From the NCBI RefSeq assembly GCF_050920705.1, contig NZ_CP154799.1, positions 2,728,001 to 2,792,000 of the forward strand: a stretch of 64,000 nucleotides of DNA, written 5' to 3'. The stretch is from Regnicoccus_A sp014224355. GTDB taxonomy: Bacteria > Cyanobacteriota > Cyanobacteriia > PCC-6307 > Cyanobiaceae. A program made the position numbers and the translations under genes. Under the pieces are notes generated by a model. That model made no database searches. It worked only from the letters and a program-made list of their open reading frames with translations, and was not told where the DNA came from. Shown here one piece after another: positions 44,039 through 52,766 of the stretch (positions within the stretch are counted from its first letter, which is position 1; every line of letters starts with the position of its first letter).

Positions 44039-44760
44039 GCAACCTGAGCGCGCTCCAGGAGACGCCCAACCGTCCGTCAGAGGCCTACCCAGGTCCGGTG
44101 GCCCGCCTCGATCACATCAGCAAGATCTACGGCGCCGGCGACACGGAGGTGCGCGCCCTCGACGACCTCTGCCTCACCGTGCAGCCGGGTGACTACCTGG
44201 CGGTGATGGGCACCTCGGGCTCCGGCAAGAGCACGGCGATGAACATCCTTGGCTGCCTGGATCGTCCCACCTCCGGCAGCTACCTGCTCCGAGGAATCCC
44301 TGTGGAACACCTCGACGATGATGCCCTGGCGGACCTGCGCAACCGCAGCCTCGGCTTCGTGTTCCAGCAGTTCCACCTGCTGCCGCACCTGAGCGCCCTC
44401 GACAACGTGATCCTGCCGATGGTCTATGCGGGGGTACCAGCGAAGGAACGCCGGGAGCGGGCCGCCGCGGCCCTGGGGAGGGTCGGCCTAGCCAAGCGCC
44501 TGCGCAACAAACCCAACGAACTCTCTGGAGGCCAGCAACAACGGGTTGCCGTGGCCAGGGCGATCATCAACCAGCCAGCACTGCTGCTGGCCGATGAGCC
44601 CACCGGAGCCCTCGATTCCCATACCACCCAGGAGGTGCTGGAGATCTTCGACGACCTCCATCGTCAGGGGATGACGGTGGTGCTGGTGACCCACGAAGAC
44701 GACGTGGCCGCACGGGCCGAGCGGGTCGTTCACTTCCGCGACGGCCACATCGCCGACTGA
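44035..44760 (+). CDS. ABC transporter ATP-binding protein, MacB/LolD-type
   Basis: 241 residues: Walker A GTSGSGKSTAMNILGCLDRP, Q-loop LGFVFQQFHLLPHLSALDNV, signature LSGGQQQRVAVARAIINQPA, Walker B LLLADEPTGALDS and H-loop VLVTHEDDVAA. The GCLDRPT and FQQFHLLP motifs place it with MacB/LolD/DevA exporters. No permease is next to it; the HlyD-type adaptor at 140 could be a distant partner. ATG overlaps the ndhB stop. Confidence 0.9.
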   Translation: MSNLSALQETPNRPSEAYPGPVARLDHISKIYGAGDTEVRALDDLCLTVQPGDYLAVMGTSGSGKSTAMNILGCLDRPTSGSYLLRGIPVEHLDDDALADLRNRSLGFVFQQFHLLPHLSALDNVILPMVYAGVPAKERRERAAAALGRVGLAKRLRNKPNELSGGQQQRVAVARAIINQPALLLADEPTGALDSHTTQEVLEIFDDLHRQGMTVVLVTHEDDVAARAERVVHFRDGHIAD

Positions 44761-44773
44761 GGCAGCCCAGGAT

Positions 44774-45952
44774 TCAGCCGGCAGCCGGGGCCGCGGGCCG
44801 CTCCAGGCTCTGCAACAGCTGGCCCATCAGCAGGGCAATGGCATCAGGGCCACCCAGCGCCGTTCCGCCGGGATCGAGCATGCCGGGGTCGATCGCCACC
44901 CAGCCGCCGCTGTCGGGCAGGCGCAGCTCGAAATGGAGGTGCGGGCCCGTGCTCAGGCCCGTGCTGCCCACGCGTCCGACCACGGTCCCCTGCTTCACCA
45001 GTTCACCCTCTTTGACATAGAGCTCCGAAAGATGGCCGTAGAGGGTGCGACGCAGGGGATTCCTATGCTCGATCTCCACCGCCAGCCCATAGCCCCCCGC
45101 CACGCCGCTGCTCACCACCCGCCCGGAAAGCGCTGCCACCACGGGGGTGCCCTCCGGAGCGGCCAGGTCCTTGCCGGCATGCATCAGCCAGCTGCCCAGA
45201 ACAGGATGGAGCCGCCAACCGAAGCTGCTGGTGGTGACGGCAGAGCCGATCAGGGGAAAAAGCAGGCGGCGGTTGCCATTGCCGGCCAGGGGCGCCGGCC
45301 TGGGGGTCACTCTGAAGACATCACTGAGACGGAAGCTGCCGCCGGCGCCGGAGAGCAGGGCCGACACGGGCACGGTGATCGGAGGAAGGGGCAGGCCATT
45401 GCTGCCGAGGCGGCCCATGCCCGCCATCAGTGCGCCGGAGGGCTGGCCGTTGTCGAGACGCTCCGCAGCCAGAGGATTGCGGCCGCGCCAGCGTACGGAC
45501 ACACCGGTGCGGCACTCCTGCTCAGAGAGGGCTCCACTGCTGCAGGCCTGCCGGTGGGCAGGCAGTTCGCCGGGTTGCAGAGCACCTGCGGATTCAACCC
45601 GGTTGCGCTCCGCGGGGGTGACGACCCCCTGACGCACCAGATCATCGAGGGACTGGTCGAAGCGACGGGGACGGGCCTGGGGCACCTGATCGAAACTTGG
45701 CTTCAGTGGCGCGGGGGTGTCATTCGCCAGGCGGGGTGAAGCCAGGGCGCGAGGAGGCGGCGACTGGGGTGGCGCGGCCGGTACGGCAGGAGCCTGGGCG
45801 GCGGCGGGGCCCGGGCGGGGCGCGGCAGGCACAGGCGGTTCAGCAGGGACCCCCAGCTCGGACGGGGGCTGCAGCTGGGCCAGGCCCAGGGGCGTTGATG
45901 CCATCACCAGGGAGCCCAGCAACAGGCGGGTGTGCCAGGAGTAGCGACGCAA
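44774..45952 (-). CDS. M23 family (LytM-type) metallopeptidase, exported
   Basis: About 392 residues from TTG 45952: a signal-like head (RRYSWHTRLLLGSLVMASTP followed by LGLAQ), a Pro/Ala-rich linker, a middle domain, then the peptidase domain with SSFGWRLHPVLGSWLMHAGK, DLAAPEGTPVVAA and STGPHLHFELR, giving the Zn ligands His-x3-Asp and HLH. Such enzymes cut peptidoglycan cross-bridges or regulate amidases. No ATG precedes the signal peptide, so the start is tentative. The large upstream frame is a shadow of birA. Confidence 0.85.
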   Translation of the reverse strand: MRRYSWHTRLLLGSLVMASTPLGLAQLQPPSELGVPAEPPVPAAPRPGPAAAQAPAVPAAPPQSPPPRALASPRLANDTPAPLKPSFDQVPQARPRRFDQSLDDLVRQGVVTPAERNRVESAGALQPGELPAHRQACSSGALSEQECRTGVSVRWRGRNPLAAERLDNGQPSGALMAGMGRLGSNGLPLPPITVPVSALLSGAGGSFRLSDVFRVTPRPAPLAGNGNRRLLFPLIGSAVTTSSFGWRLHPVLGSWLMHAGKDLAAPEGTPVVAALSGRVVSSGVAGGYGLAVEIEHRNPLRRTLYGHLSELYVKEGELVKQGTVVGRVGSTGLSTGPHLHFELRLPDSGGWVAIDPGMLDPGGTALGGPDAIALLMGQLLQSLERPAAPAAG

Positions 45953-46035
45953 ACCGAGAACCGTGCGAAACAGATGAAGCTTAGAAAAGCCTGGCGGTGG
46001 GCAGCCACGGAACTGTCTGGCGCTCCAGCGGCCGG

Positions 46036-46797
46036 TCAGAAGCTGCGCCAGAGCAGGGTCCGCTCGCCCGGTCGGCTCAGCAGCAGGCCGCCGTCCACGC
46101 TCAAGCCCTCCACATGCCAGCGCGCCTGGCGGTGCACCACCCCGTCGGCGGGCACGAGCAAGCGGTGCTCCGCCATGGCGCGCACCAAGTCGGGACTGGT
46201 GCTCCGGAACACGGCCCATTCCAACGCGGCCAGCACCCGGGCCGTCAGGGCAGGCACCCCGCTGGCCAGGGTGCGACGCCCCAGGACCTCGCGCAGGCTG
46301 ATGGCCCCGAGCGGCACCCGGTTGCGGCCATTGAGGCCGATGCCCACCCTGGCCAGGCGAATCGTGGTTCCGCGCAGGCTGAGTCGCGGCAGCAGGCCCG
46401 CCAGCTTGCGACCGTCCACCAGCAGGTCGTTGGGCCACTTGAGTTGAACGCTCAGTCCGAGCGCTTCGAGCTGCAGGGCCAGGCCCACCGCCGCCGCCAG
46501 TCCCAGTGCAGCAGCGTTGGCAGAATCCGGCGGCCAGGGCAGCGCCGCGCTGATCCAGACGCCACCCGGCGGGGAGACCCAGGGCCTGCCCCTCTGGCCA
46601 TGGCCGAAGCGCTGGCGACCGGCCAGCACCGCCAGAGGTGGCCGCTCGCCCACTGCCAACCGCTGCTCGAGCCGTTGTTCGGTGCTGCCGCAACAGGGCA
46701 GCCAGATCAACCGCCAGGGCAGCGCCGGTGGCCGTGAGGGCTGGGGAGCTTCCCGGGAGCTCAGCTGCAGCCGGGCCGCCTGAATCCGGCCGATCAT
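46036..46797 (-). CDS. birA: Biotin--[acetyl-CoA-carboxylase] ligase
   Basis: Attaches biotin to the carboxyl-carrier protein of acetyl-CoA carboxylase. 253 residues without the N-terminal DNA-binding domain of bifunctional BirA. Motifs: CGSTEQRLEQRL, FGHGQRGRPWVSPPGGVWIS (the GRGRxGR-like loop reads GHGQRGR), LQLKWPNDLLVDG-type KWPNDLLVDGRKLAGLL, and VGIGLNGRNRVP. C-terminal RWHVEGLSVDGGLLLSRPGE matches the capping domain. Start ATG 46797, 21 bp after the aminotransferase stop region on the same strand. Confidence 0.88.
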   Translation of the reverse strand: MIGRIQAARLQLSSREAPQPSRPPALPWRLIWLPCCGSTEQRLEQRLAVGERPPLAVLAGRQRFGHGQRGRPWVSPPGGVWISAALPWPPDSANAAALGLAAAVGLALQLEALGLSVQLKWPNDLLVDGRKLAGLLPRLSLRGTTIRLARVGIGLNGRNRVPLGAISLREVLGRRTLASGVPALTARVLAALEWAVFRSTSPDLVRAMAEHRLLVPADGVVHRQARWHVEGLSVDGGLLLSRPGERTLLWRSF

Positions 46798-46818
46798 GCC
46801 CCCTTCAACGGTTGGTGC

Positions 46819-48033
46819 TCAGTCAGCATCGATGGAGTGCAGCCAGGTGCCGACCCTGCCGGCGCCCGCCTCCAGCTGCTCCACCGGGTGCACCAGCGCC
46901 AACCGCATCCAGCCCTCCCCGCTGGGGCCGAAGCCGTTGCCGGGGGTCAGGGCCACGCCGGTGCCCTCGAGCAGGGCTGCGCAGAACGACTCTGAATCCA
47001 GCCCCCGGGCCCGGGCCGGCTCAGGCAGGCTCAGCCAGAGGTAGAGCGCCATCGAGGGCCGCTGCACCGCCCACCCCTGGGCCTCGAGGGCCGCGGCCAT
47101 CCGGTCGCGGCGGACCCGGTACACCTCCCGCAGCTGCGCCGGCCACTGGGGGGCCTGCTCCAGGGAAGCGATCGCCCCGGCCTGCAGCGCCAGCGACTGG
47201 TTGAAATCCACCACCCCCTTGAGCTGACGCAGGGCGGTGATCAGGGGCTCGGCGCCGATGGCGAAAGCCAGGCGAAAGCCACCGAGGCACCAGCTCTTCG
47301 AGAAGGAGAAGAACTCGATGCCGCAGCTGCGCCAGTGGGAATTGCGCAGCAACGCCGGGGCCTCACCTTCAAGGGCAAGGTCCACGTAGGGGTTGTCGTG
47401 CGCCAGCACGAAGCCATGGCGCTGGGCCCGCTCGACGGCCTGATCCAACCACTCCTGCTCCCCCACGGTGGCGGTGGGGTTGTGGGGAAAGCCCAGCACC
47501 ATCAGTCGCAGCTGATCCCAGGTGGCCAGGGGGATCGTCTCGAAGCGGGGCCGCCAGCCCTGATCGGCGTGCAGGGGCAGCAACGTGGTCTGGGCCGAGG
47601 CCAGGTGAAGCCCACCCCGGTGGGAGGGGTAGTAGGGATCCAGCAGCAGTGCCGACTCGCCGGGGTTGAGGACCGCCAGGGGCAGGTGGGCCGTTCCCTC
47701 CTGGGAGCCCACCAGCAGCAGCACCTCACGTTCGGGATCCACGGCCACGCCGAAGCGACGCTGAGCCCAGGCCGCCACCGCCTCGCGGAACGGCAGGGTG
47801 GCGCCATGGAGGCAGTACGAGGCGCTGCTCGGCCGGCTCAGGGCCGCGGCCATGGCCTCAAGCGCCACGGGCGGTGGAGCCAGATCGGTGGAGCCGAGAG
47901 AAAGATCGAGCAGCGGGGCCAGCCCCCGGGCCAGTTCCGGGTTCAGCAGACCCTGGGCGTAGGCGATCTTGCGGCGGTCGTTGCGAGCGAAGACCCCCTG
48001 CCCAAGCCGGGCGACCCGCTCAGAGATGGGCAT
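46819..48033 (-). CDS. Class I/II PLP aminotransferase (DapC/LL-diaminopimelate-type)
   Basis: 404 residues from ATG 48033. PLP-binding features: LLDLSLGSTDLAPPPVALEA, SYCLHGATLPFREAVAAW, LLLVGSQEGTAHLPLAVLNP, LGFPHNPTATVGEQEWLD, and the Schiff-base Lys in FFSFSKSWCLGGFRLAFAIG. C-terminal LTPGNGFGPSGEGWMRLALV. This subgroup includes succinyldiaminopimelate and related aminotransferases; exact substrate uncertain. Start overlaps the end of the thioredoxin gene by 14 bp. Confidence 0.82.
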   Translation of the reverse strand: MPISERVARLGQGVFARNDRRKIAYAQGLLNPELARGLAPLLDLSLGSTDLAPPPVALEAMAAALSRPSSASYCLHGATLPFREAVAAWAQRRFGVAVDPEREVLLLVGSQEGTAHLPLAVLNPGESALLLDPYYPSHRGGLHLASAQTTLLPLHADQGWRPRFETIPLATWDQLRLMVLGFPHNPTATVGEQEWLDQAVERAQRHGFVLAHDNPYVDLALEGEAPALLRNSHWRSCGIEFFSFSKSWCLGGFRLAFAIGAEPLITALRQLKGVVDFNQSLALQAGAIASLEQAPQWPAQLREVYRVRRDRMAAALEAQGWAVQRPSMALYLWLSLPEPARARGLDSESFCAALLEGTGVALTPGNGFGPSGEGWMRLALVHPVEQLEAGAGRVGTWLHSIDAD

Positions 48034-48340
48034 CCAGGAAGGCCTTGAGCTGGGGTTTGGCCATGGCGCCTTCATGGCGAGCCAGTTCCTTGCCGTCCCG
48101 GAAGAGAATCAGGGTGGGTAGACCCTGGATCTTCTGGCTGTCGCGAACGACGGGATTGGGATCGGCCTCGAGCTTGCCCACCGCCAGACGCACGCCGTAC
48201 TCGGCGGCGGCCCAGTCCATCAGGGGAGCCATCAGACGGCAGGGGCCGCACCAGGAGGCCCACACGTCGACCAGAACCGCGCCGGAGGCAGAAAGCACGT
48301 CGGCCTCGAAGTTGGCATCGGTGAAAACGGCAACGGCCAC
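48020..48340 (-). CDS. Thioredoxin
   Basis: 106 residues from GTG 48340. Thioredoxin fold with the active site DVWASWCGPCRLMAPLM (WCGPC at about 30-34), the cis-Pro loop IQGLPTLILFRDGKE and GAMAKPQLKAFLDAHL at the C-terminus. The length and WCGPC identify a classical thioredoxin; which isoform (m, x or y-like) is not resolved. Its 3' end overlaps the downstream aminotransferase start. Confidence 0.93.
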   Translation of the reverse strand: MAVAVFTDANFEADVLSASGAVLVDVWASWCGPCRLMAPLMDWAAAEYGVRLAVGKLEADPNPVVRDSQKIQGLPTLILFRDGKELARHEGAMAKPQLKAFLDAHL

Positions 48341-48412
48341 GGACCCGGATCAGCTGCAGGAATTGTATGGAGGTGAGCAGCGAGCACCGGGGGGAGAATC
48401 CGCCCCCAGGGC

Positions 48413-49189
48413 TCAGAGCTTGTCGATCGAGCGCTTGAGCTCCTCGAGTTCCGCGTCCACCTGGGCCGCCTGGACAGGCTCCAGCTTGGGCGTTTCCGCG
48501 TTGACCGGAAGAAGCTGTTCGGAGGCGGCACCCCCCTCCAGGCGGTTGCGGAGCGCGGCGAGTTCATCATCCACATCGCTGCCTCCCTCAAGAGCAGCGA
48601 ACTGGCTCTCGAGATCGGCGCCAGCCAGTTCGGCTGCAGCCTGGCTGCGGGCCTCGAGAGCCTGGACCTTCTCCTCCATCTGCTCGAAGGCCGCCATCGA
48701 GGAGTTGGTGCCGAGGTTGCCGACGGCGCTCTGGAGCTGCTCCTGGGCCTGGGCCGCCTGGGCGCGGGCCTTGAGCATGTCTTTTTTGGTCTTGGCTTCG
48801 GCGATCTTGCCCTCGAGCGCCGTGAGGCTGCGCTTGAGGGTGTCAACCTGGCCGACCTGACTGCTGAGCTGGTTGTTGAGAGCGGTGGCCGTCTCCTGGT
48901 AGGTCTTGCGGCGGCTGAGGGCCTCGCGGGCGAGATCTTCCTCACCTTTCTTCAGGGCCAGCTCGGCCCGCTCATACCAGGTCCTGCTCTGGGATTCGGC
49001 CTGGTCGGCCTGATTCTGGATCCGCTTCTGGCTGGCGATGGCGGTGGCCACGGCCTGGCGAAGCTTCACCAGGTCGGACTGCATGTCCGCCACGGACTGA
49101 TCGAGAATCTTGGCGGGATCCTCGGCCTTGCTGACCAGATCGTTGAGATTGGCCCGCAGCAGGCGGCTGAGCCGGTCGAAGAAGCCCAT
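48413..49189 (-). CDS. PspA/IM30 (Vipp1) family membrane-maintenance protein
   Basis: 258 residues from ATG 49189. N-terminal amphipathic helix MGFFDRLSRLLRANLNDLVS, then the PspA coiled-coil (EDPAKILDQSVADMQSDLVK, LRQAVATAIASQKR, and a long run of Lys/Glu/Gln heptads), and a C-terminal extension ending QAAQVDAELEELKRSIDKL. In cyanobacteria this family builds rings and rods on thylakoid and plasma membranes. The C-terminal extension favours Vipp1 over PspA. Divergent from the DciA-like gene. Confidence 0.9.
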   Translation of the reverse strand: MGFFDRLSRLLRANLNDLVSKAEDPAKILDQSVADMQSDLVKLRQAVATAIASQKRIQNQADQAESQSRTWYERAELALKKGEEDLAREALSRRKTYQETATALNNQLSSQVGQVDTLKRSLTALEGKIAEAKTKKDMLKARAQAAQAQEQLQSAVGNLGTNSSMAAFEQMEEKVQALEARSQAAAELAGADLESQFAALEGGSDVDDELAALRNRLEGGAASEQLLPVNAETPKLEPVQAAQVDAELEELKRSIDKL

Positions 49190-49280
49190 GGGTCGAGGCG
49201 GGAGCAATTCGGAGGGTAGCCGCTGTGGACCGTGGGACCACGGACGGTTGCCCGCACCCCTGGCTGCCTAACCTCGTTGG

Positions 49281-49814
49281 ATGGGCAGGGCTCCACGGGA
49301 TCAGGTGCGCCTGATCGGCAACGTTCAGGTGCTGAGGCCAGCGCCGCCGGCGCCGATCGTCCCCGTGGCGTCCTGCCTGGAGGAGCTGCAGCACGAGTGG
49401 CAGCGGGCGGGCAGCCTGGCGGCCCTCTGGCAGGCCTGGCCTCGGATTGCCGGAAACCAGCTTGCCCCCCACTGCCGCCCTCTCAGCCTCCATGGCGGCG
49501 TGCTCACCGTGGGCGCCCAGCATCCCCAGTGGTTGCAAGCCCTGCGATACAACCGCCACCAACTGCTCGGAGCCCTGAGGGGATCCGGGTTTCCGGTCCG
49601 TGATCTGCGCTTCCGCCAGCATCAGGCCAGCACAACCGGGCTGCCGGGCAGTGAAGACACCGCCAGAGTCTGGGCCAGCCATCCCAGTCGCGTGGACGTG
49701 CATGGGCTGGGGGTCTGTCCGGCCTGCCACAGCCCCGCCCCAGCTGGCGAACTGGCTCGCTGGGGACATTGCGGCCTCTGTCGCCGCAACCCCGGTGACG
49801 CTGGAATTCAGTAG
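49281..49814 (+). CDS. DciA-like (DUF721) protein with C-terminal Cys pairs
   Basis: 177 residues. The DUF721 part spans about 25-125 (LQHEWQRAGSLAALWQAWPR followed by IAGNQLAPHCRPLSL, and LTVGAQHPQWLQALRYNRHQ); DciA loads the replicative helicase in bacteria lacking DnaC. The C-terminus has CPACHSPAPAGELARWGHCG with LC, two CxxC pairs suggestive of a zinc ribbon. Convergent with the GT39 gene, overlapping by 7 bp. The helicase-loading role is inferred from the family. Confidence 0.78.
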   Translation: MGRAPRDQVRLIGNVQVLRPAPPAPIVPVASCLEELQHEWQRAGSLAALWQAWPRIAGNQLAPHCRPLSLHGGVLTVGAQHPQWLQALRYNRHQLLGALRGSGFPVRDLRFRQHQASTTGLPGSEDTARVWASHPSRVDVHGLGVCPACHSPAPAGELARWGHCGLCRRNPGDAGIQ

Positions 49815-51649
49815 CGCTCAGGCACCGGACGCTGCCAGATCGGCGCCAGTCCCCGGGCCCGCAGCTCAGCCGCCCGCCGCTCCAGCCTGGTCCGATCGAG
49901 CCGCCAGAGCCGATAGAGACCGGAGCGGCCCAGCTCGATGGGGGCCAGGCCCTGCCAATGGGCCCGCCGGGCCGTGCCCTCGTCGATCACCACGAGCACC
50001 GTGGGCTGAACCTCCGCAGAGCTGGGGCTGAATCCCTGGCGGTGTTCCCGCTTCAGTCGATCGGCCAGGTTCACCAGTGCCGTCGGGGAAATGCCCTCGT
50101 AGAGCACCACCTGGCGCGTGTAGTAATGCAGGGAGGGCTTGAGGATGCCCACCATCGCCAGGGGTTCGGAGCCCCGCCGCTGGAGCCGCACCTGCTCGGC
50201 CACCGTCCGGACAGGCAGGCCCCGAACCCCGTCACCGAGGCTCCACATCGGCAGGACCGCCACCAGCTGGAACAGCACGATGGCCAGCTGGGCGGGGACC
50301 AGCCCCCAGGGCCGGGGCTTCCAGCAGAGCCAGAAGCCGGCCAGGGTGGCCAGGCCGAAACAGAGCGCCGCCCGCAGCACCAGGCCGCTGGCCAGCAACT
50401 CCGCCGGCAGGGTGGGCATCTCCGGATCGTTGATCAGGGGAATCCATCGGGGAGAGAGCGCCAGCACCAGGGTGAGCAGCCCCATCAGTGCCACCGAGGC
50501 CCCCAGCGCCCAGCGGCTGGCCCGCCCGCCTTCGGCGGCGGCCAGGGTGATCAACAGGCCTGCGGCAGGCGTAGCGGGCAGCCAGTAACTGGGCAGTTTC
50601 GTGGCGGCCAGCGTGAAAAAGATCAGCACCGCCAGCAGCCAGCAGGCGGCATAGCTGGCCAGGGAGCCCGCCCCCGGGAGCCGGGAGGCCCCTGGCGCGT
50701 CGGGCTCGCTCCAGCATCGGCGCCAGCGACCCGGGGTCCTCAGCAATCCCAGCAGCAACAGGGGGGTGAACGGAAGGCTGGCCACCAGCAGCACCGGCAC
50801 GAAGTACCACCAGGGCTGCAGGTGCTGGTTCACCACCGAGGTGAAGCGCTGCAGGTTGTGGTACCCGAAGAAACTGTTCCAGAACGCCTCGCCCTCCACC
50901 GCCAGCGCCGCCACGTACCAGGGCAGAGCCACCAGGGCGGTGAGCGCAAGCCCCGGGAACGGCCGCAGGCGCCGCCAGAGCGCCCCGAGGCGACGCTGGC
51001 TCAGGCCGAACAGCAGCAGGGTCAGACCCGCCAGAGCCAGGGCCACCGGTCCCTTGGCCAGGACCCCCAGACCGAGCACGATCCAACCCGCCCAGACCGG
51101 GCGGCGGGGTTCCGCCCAGCACTGCCAGAACAGCAGCAGGGCCACAGCCAGGCAGCCTGTGAGCAGGGCATCGCTCACCGCGATCCGTCCCCAGAGCAGG
51201 ATCAGAGGTGAGAGGGCAAAGGCCAGGGCCGCCCCCAGGGCGGTGCAGGCCGAGCGCAGCCCGTTGCCGGTCTGGGGCCAGCGCAGCAGGGTGTGCCCAA
51301 GGCTGAGCATCACCGCGATCATCGCCAGGGCCGACGGCAGGCGGGCGGCCCAGGTCCCCAGCGGATTCCATTGATCCTGGAGCGGAATCCCGTAGCCCAG
51401 CCCCATCAGCCAGTAGATCAGCGGCGGCTTGTCGTAGCGGGGAAGCCCGTTGACATGGGGAATCAGCCACTGACCGCTTTCGGCCATGGCACGGGCGGAG
51501 GCGGCGAAGAGCGGAGGCGTTTCATCCACCAGCCCTGTGGCGCCGAGCTGCCAGAGGAACAGGGCGATGCCCAGCACCAGGATGAGACCCAGCACGAACC
51601 AGTGGCCAGGGGCAGGTCGGCCCCCATCCGGGGAACGGGAAGGGGACAC
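49808..51649 (-). CDS. GT39-type (ArnT-like) membrane glycosyltransferase
   Basis: 613 residues from GTG 51649. Many membrane helices with the family start LATGLVDETPPLFAASARAM-type motif (VDETPPLFAASARAMAESGQ, carrying the acidic DE pair), NGLPRYDKPPLIYWLMGLGY and a large C-terminal soluble domain (YYTRQVVLYEGISPTALVNL). Such enzymes transfer a sugar from a polyprenyl carrier to lipid A or protein outside the membrane. Third gene of the EamA-GT4-GT39 run, 25 bp after the GT4 stop. Confidence 0.88.
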   Translation of the reverse strand: MSPSRSPDGGRPAPGHWFVLGLILVLGIALFLWQLGATGLVDETPPLFAASARAMAESGQWLIPHVNGLPRYDKPPLIYWLMGLGYGIPLQDQWNPLGTWAARLPSALAMIAVMLSLGHTLLRWPQTGNGLRSACTALGAALAFALSPLILLWGRIAVSDALLTGCLAVALLLFWQCWAEPRRPVWAGWIVLGLGVLAKGPVALALAGLTLLLFGLSQRRLGALWRRLRPFPGLALTALVALPWYVAALAVEGEAFWNSFFGYHNLQRFTSVVNQHLQPWWYFVPVLLVASLPFTPLLLLGLLRTPGRWRRCWSEPDAPGASRLPGAGSLASYAACWLLAVLIFFTLAATKLPSYWLPATPAAGLLITLAAAEGGRASRWALGASVALMGLLTLVLALSPRWIPLINDPEMPTLPAELLASGLVLRAALCFGLATLAGFWLCWKPRPWGLVPAQLAIVLFQLVAVLPMWSLGDGVRGLPVRTVAEQVRLQRRGSEPLAMVGILKPSLHYYTRQVVLYEGISPTALVNLADRLKREHRQGFSPSSAEVQPTVLVVIDEGTARRAHWQGLAPIELGRSGLYRLWRLDRTRLERRAAELRARGLAPIWQRPVPERY

Positions 51650-51674
51650 GGATGGCGCGTGAGTGGCTGCGAAC

Positions 51675-52766
51675 TTAGGCCGGGCGCAGACCTTCCCGGA
51701 GCCAGTCCTCGATCCGGCGGGCGAAGGCCTCCCGGGAGGCGTGGCGCTCCACCCAGCGGCGGCAGGCGGAGCGGTCCAGCCCGGCGGCGCCCCGGGCCGC
51801 CGATGTCAGCGCGGCCACGTCGTCGGGGGGGACCAGCAGCCCGGTGACCCCCGGCACGATCAACTCGCCGGGGCCACCCCGGGCGTAGGCGACCACCGGC
51901 ACACCGCAGGCCATGGCCTCGACCACCACATTGCCGTAGGCCTCGTTCCACTTGGGCGTGTTCAGCAACAGCCGACAGCCGCCGAGCTCCCGCTGCAGCG
52001 CAGCAGTGGGCAGGAAGCCACGCCAATCGAGCGTTCCGGGGGGTACCGAGGCCTCCACGGCGGCGGCATAGGCCGGGTCCTCACGCACTCCCCAGACCAG
52101 CAACCGCTCTCCCAGGTTGGCGGCCACCGCAGCTGCATCCTCCAGCCCCTTCTCCGGCGCAATCCGGCCCGCCCAGCCCAGCAGGGGCTGGGGATCGGAG
52201 CGCTCGCGGAAGCTGTAGGCCTCCAGGTCGAAGCCATTGCCCACCACCAGCGGCGGGGTGGGCAGATCGAAATCGCAGGCCTGGGCCCTGGTGTGGAAAG
52301 CCAGCCGGCGTTGATCCTCTCGGGCGACCGCCTTGATCACCTCATCCATCACCGTGGCGACCGACCCCATGCTCACCAGGTGAAAGAGCGGGGTGCCCAG
52401 CAGGGGCGTGAGCCAGAACGGCAGCCAGTCGTAGGCCAGGTTCAGCACCGCATCGAACTCCCCCTGATGGGCCTGGACCTGGCGCCAGAAGGCGGGCAAC
52501 AGCCCGGCAGCTGGAATCTGGACGGGGGCATCACGCCGCTGGTGCTGCCAGCTGGGCTGATCGACTCCGGCAACTGTCCAGAGCCGGGCAGCCCGGCAGG
52601 CGCTGGAGAGCCGCGATCCTTCGGCCGCGAGCACCGTGAGCTGGTGTCCGCGGCCGATCAGGCCGGCCACCAGGCTCTCGAGGGTGCGCTCGACGCCGCC
52701 CCCGCCGCCTGAGCCGAGCGCCCCCACCGGTGTGCTCACCACCAGCAGGCGCCAGGGGGCCGTCAT
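51675..52766 (-). CDS. Family 4 glycosyltransferase
   Basis: 363 residues from ATG 52766: N-terminal LLVVSTPVGALGSGGGGGVE followed by RTLESLVAGLIGRGHQLTV, C-terminal donor site GWAGRIAPEKGLEDAAAVAA and EAYGNVVVEAMACGVPVVAY with RGGPGELIVPGVTGLLVPPD, the GT-B EX7E region of GT4 enzymes. Sugar specificity is unknown. ATG overlaps the EamA gene stop (ATGA), suggesting coupled translation. Confidence 0.92.
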   Translation of the reverse strand: MTAPWRLLVVSTPVGALGSGGGGGVERTLESLVAGLIGRGHQLTVLAAEGSRLSSACRAARLWTVAGVDQPSWQHQRRDAPVQIPAAGLLPAFWRQVQAHQGEFDAVLNLAYDWLPFWLTPLLGTPLFHLVSMGSVATVMDEVIKAVAREDQRRLAFHTRAQACDFDLPTPPLVVGNGFDLEAYSFRERSDPQPLLGWAGRIAPEKGLEDAAAVAANLGERLLVWGVREDPAYAAAVEASVPPGTLDWRGFLPTAALQRELGGCRLLLNTPKWNEAYGNVVVEAMACGVPVVAYARGGPGELIVPGVTGLLVPPDDVAALTSAARGAAGLDRSACRRWVERHASREAFARRIEDWLREGLRPA

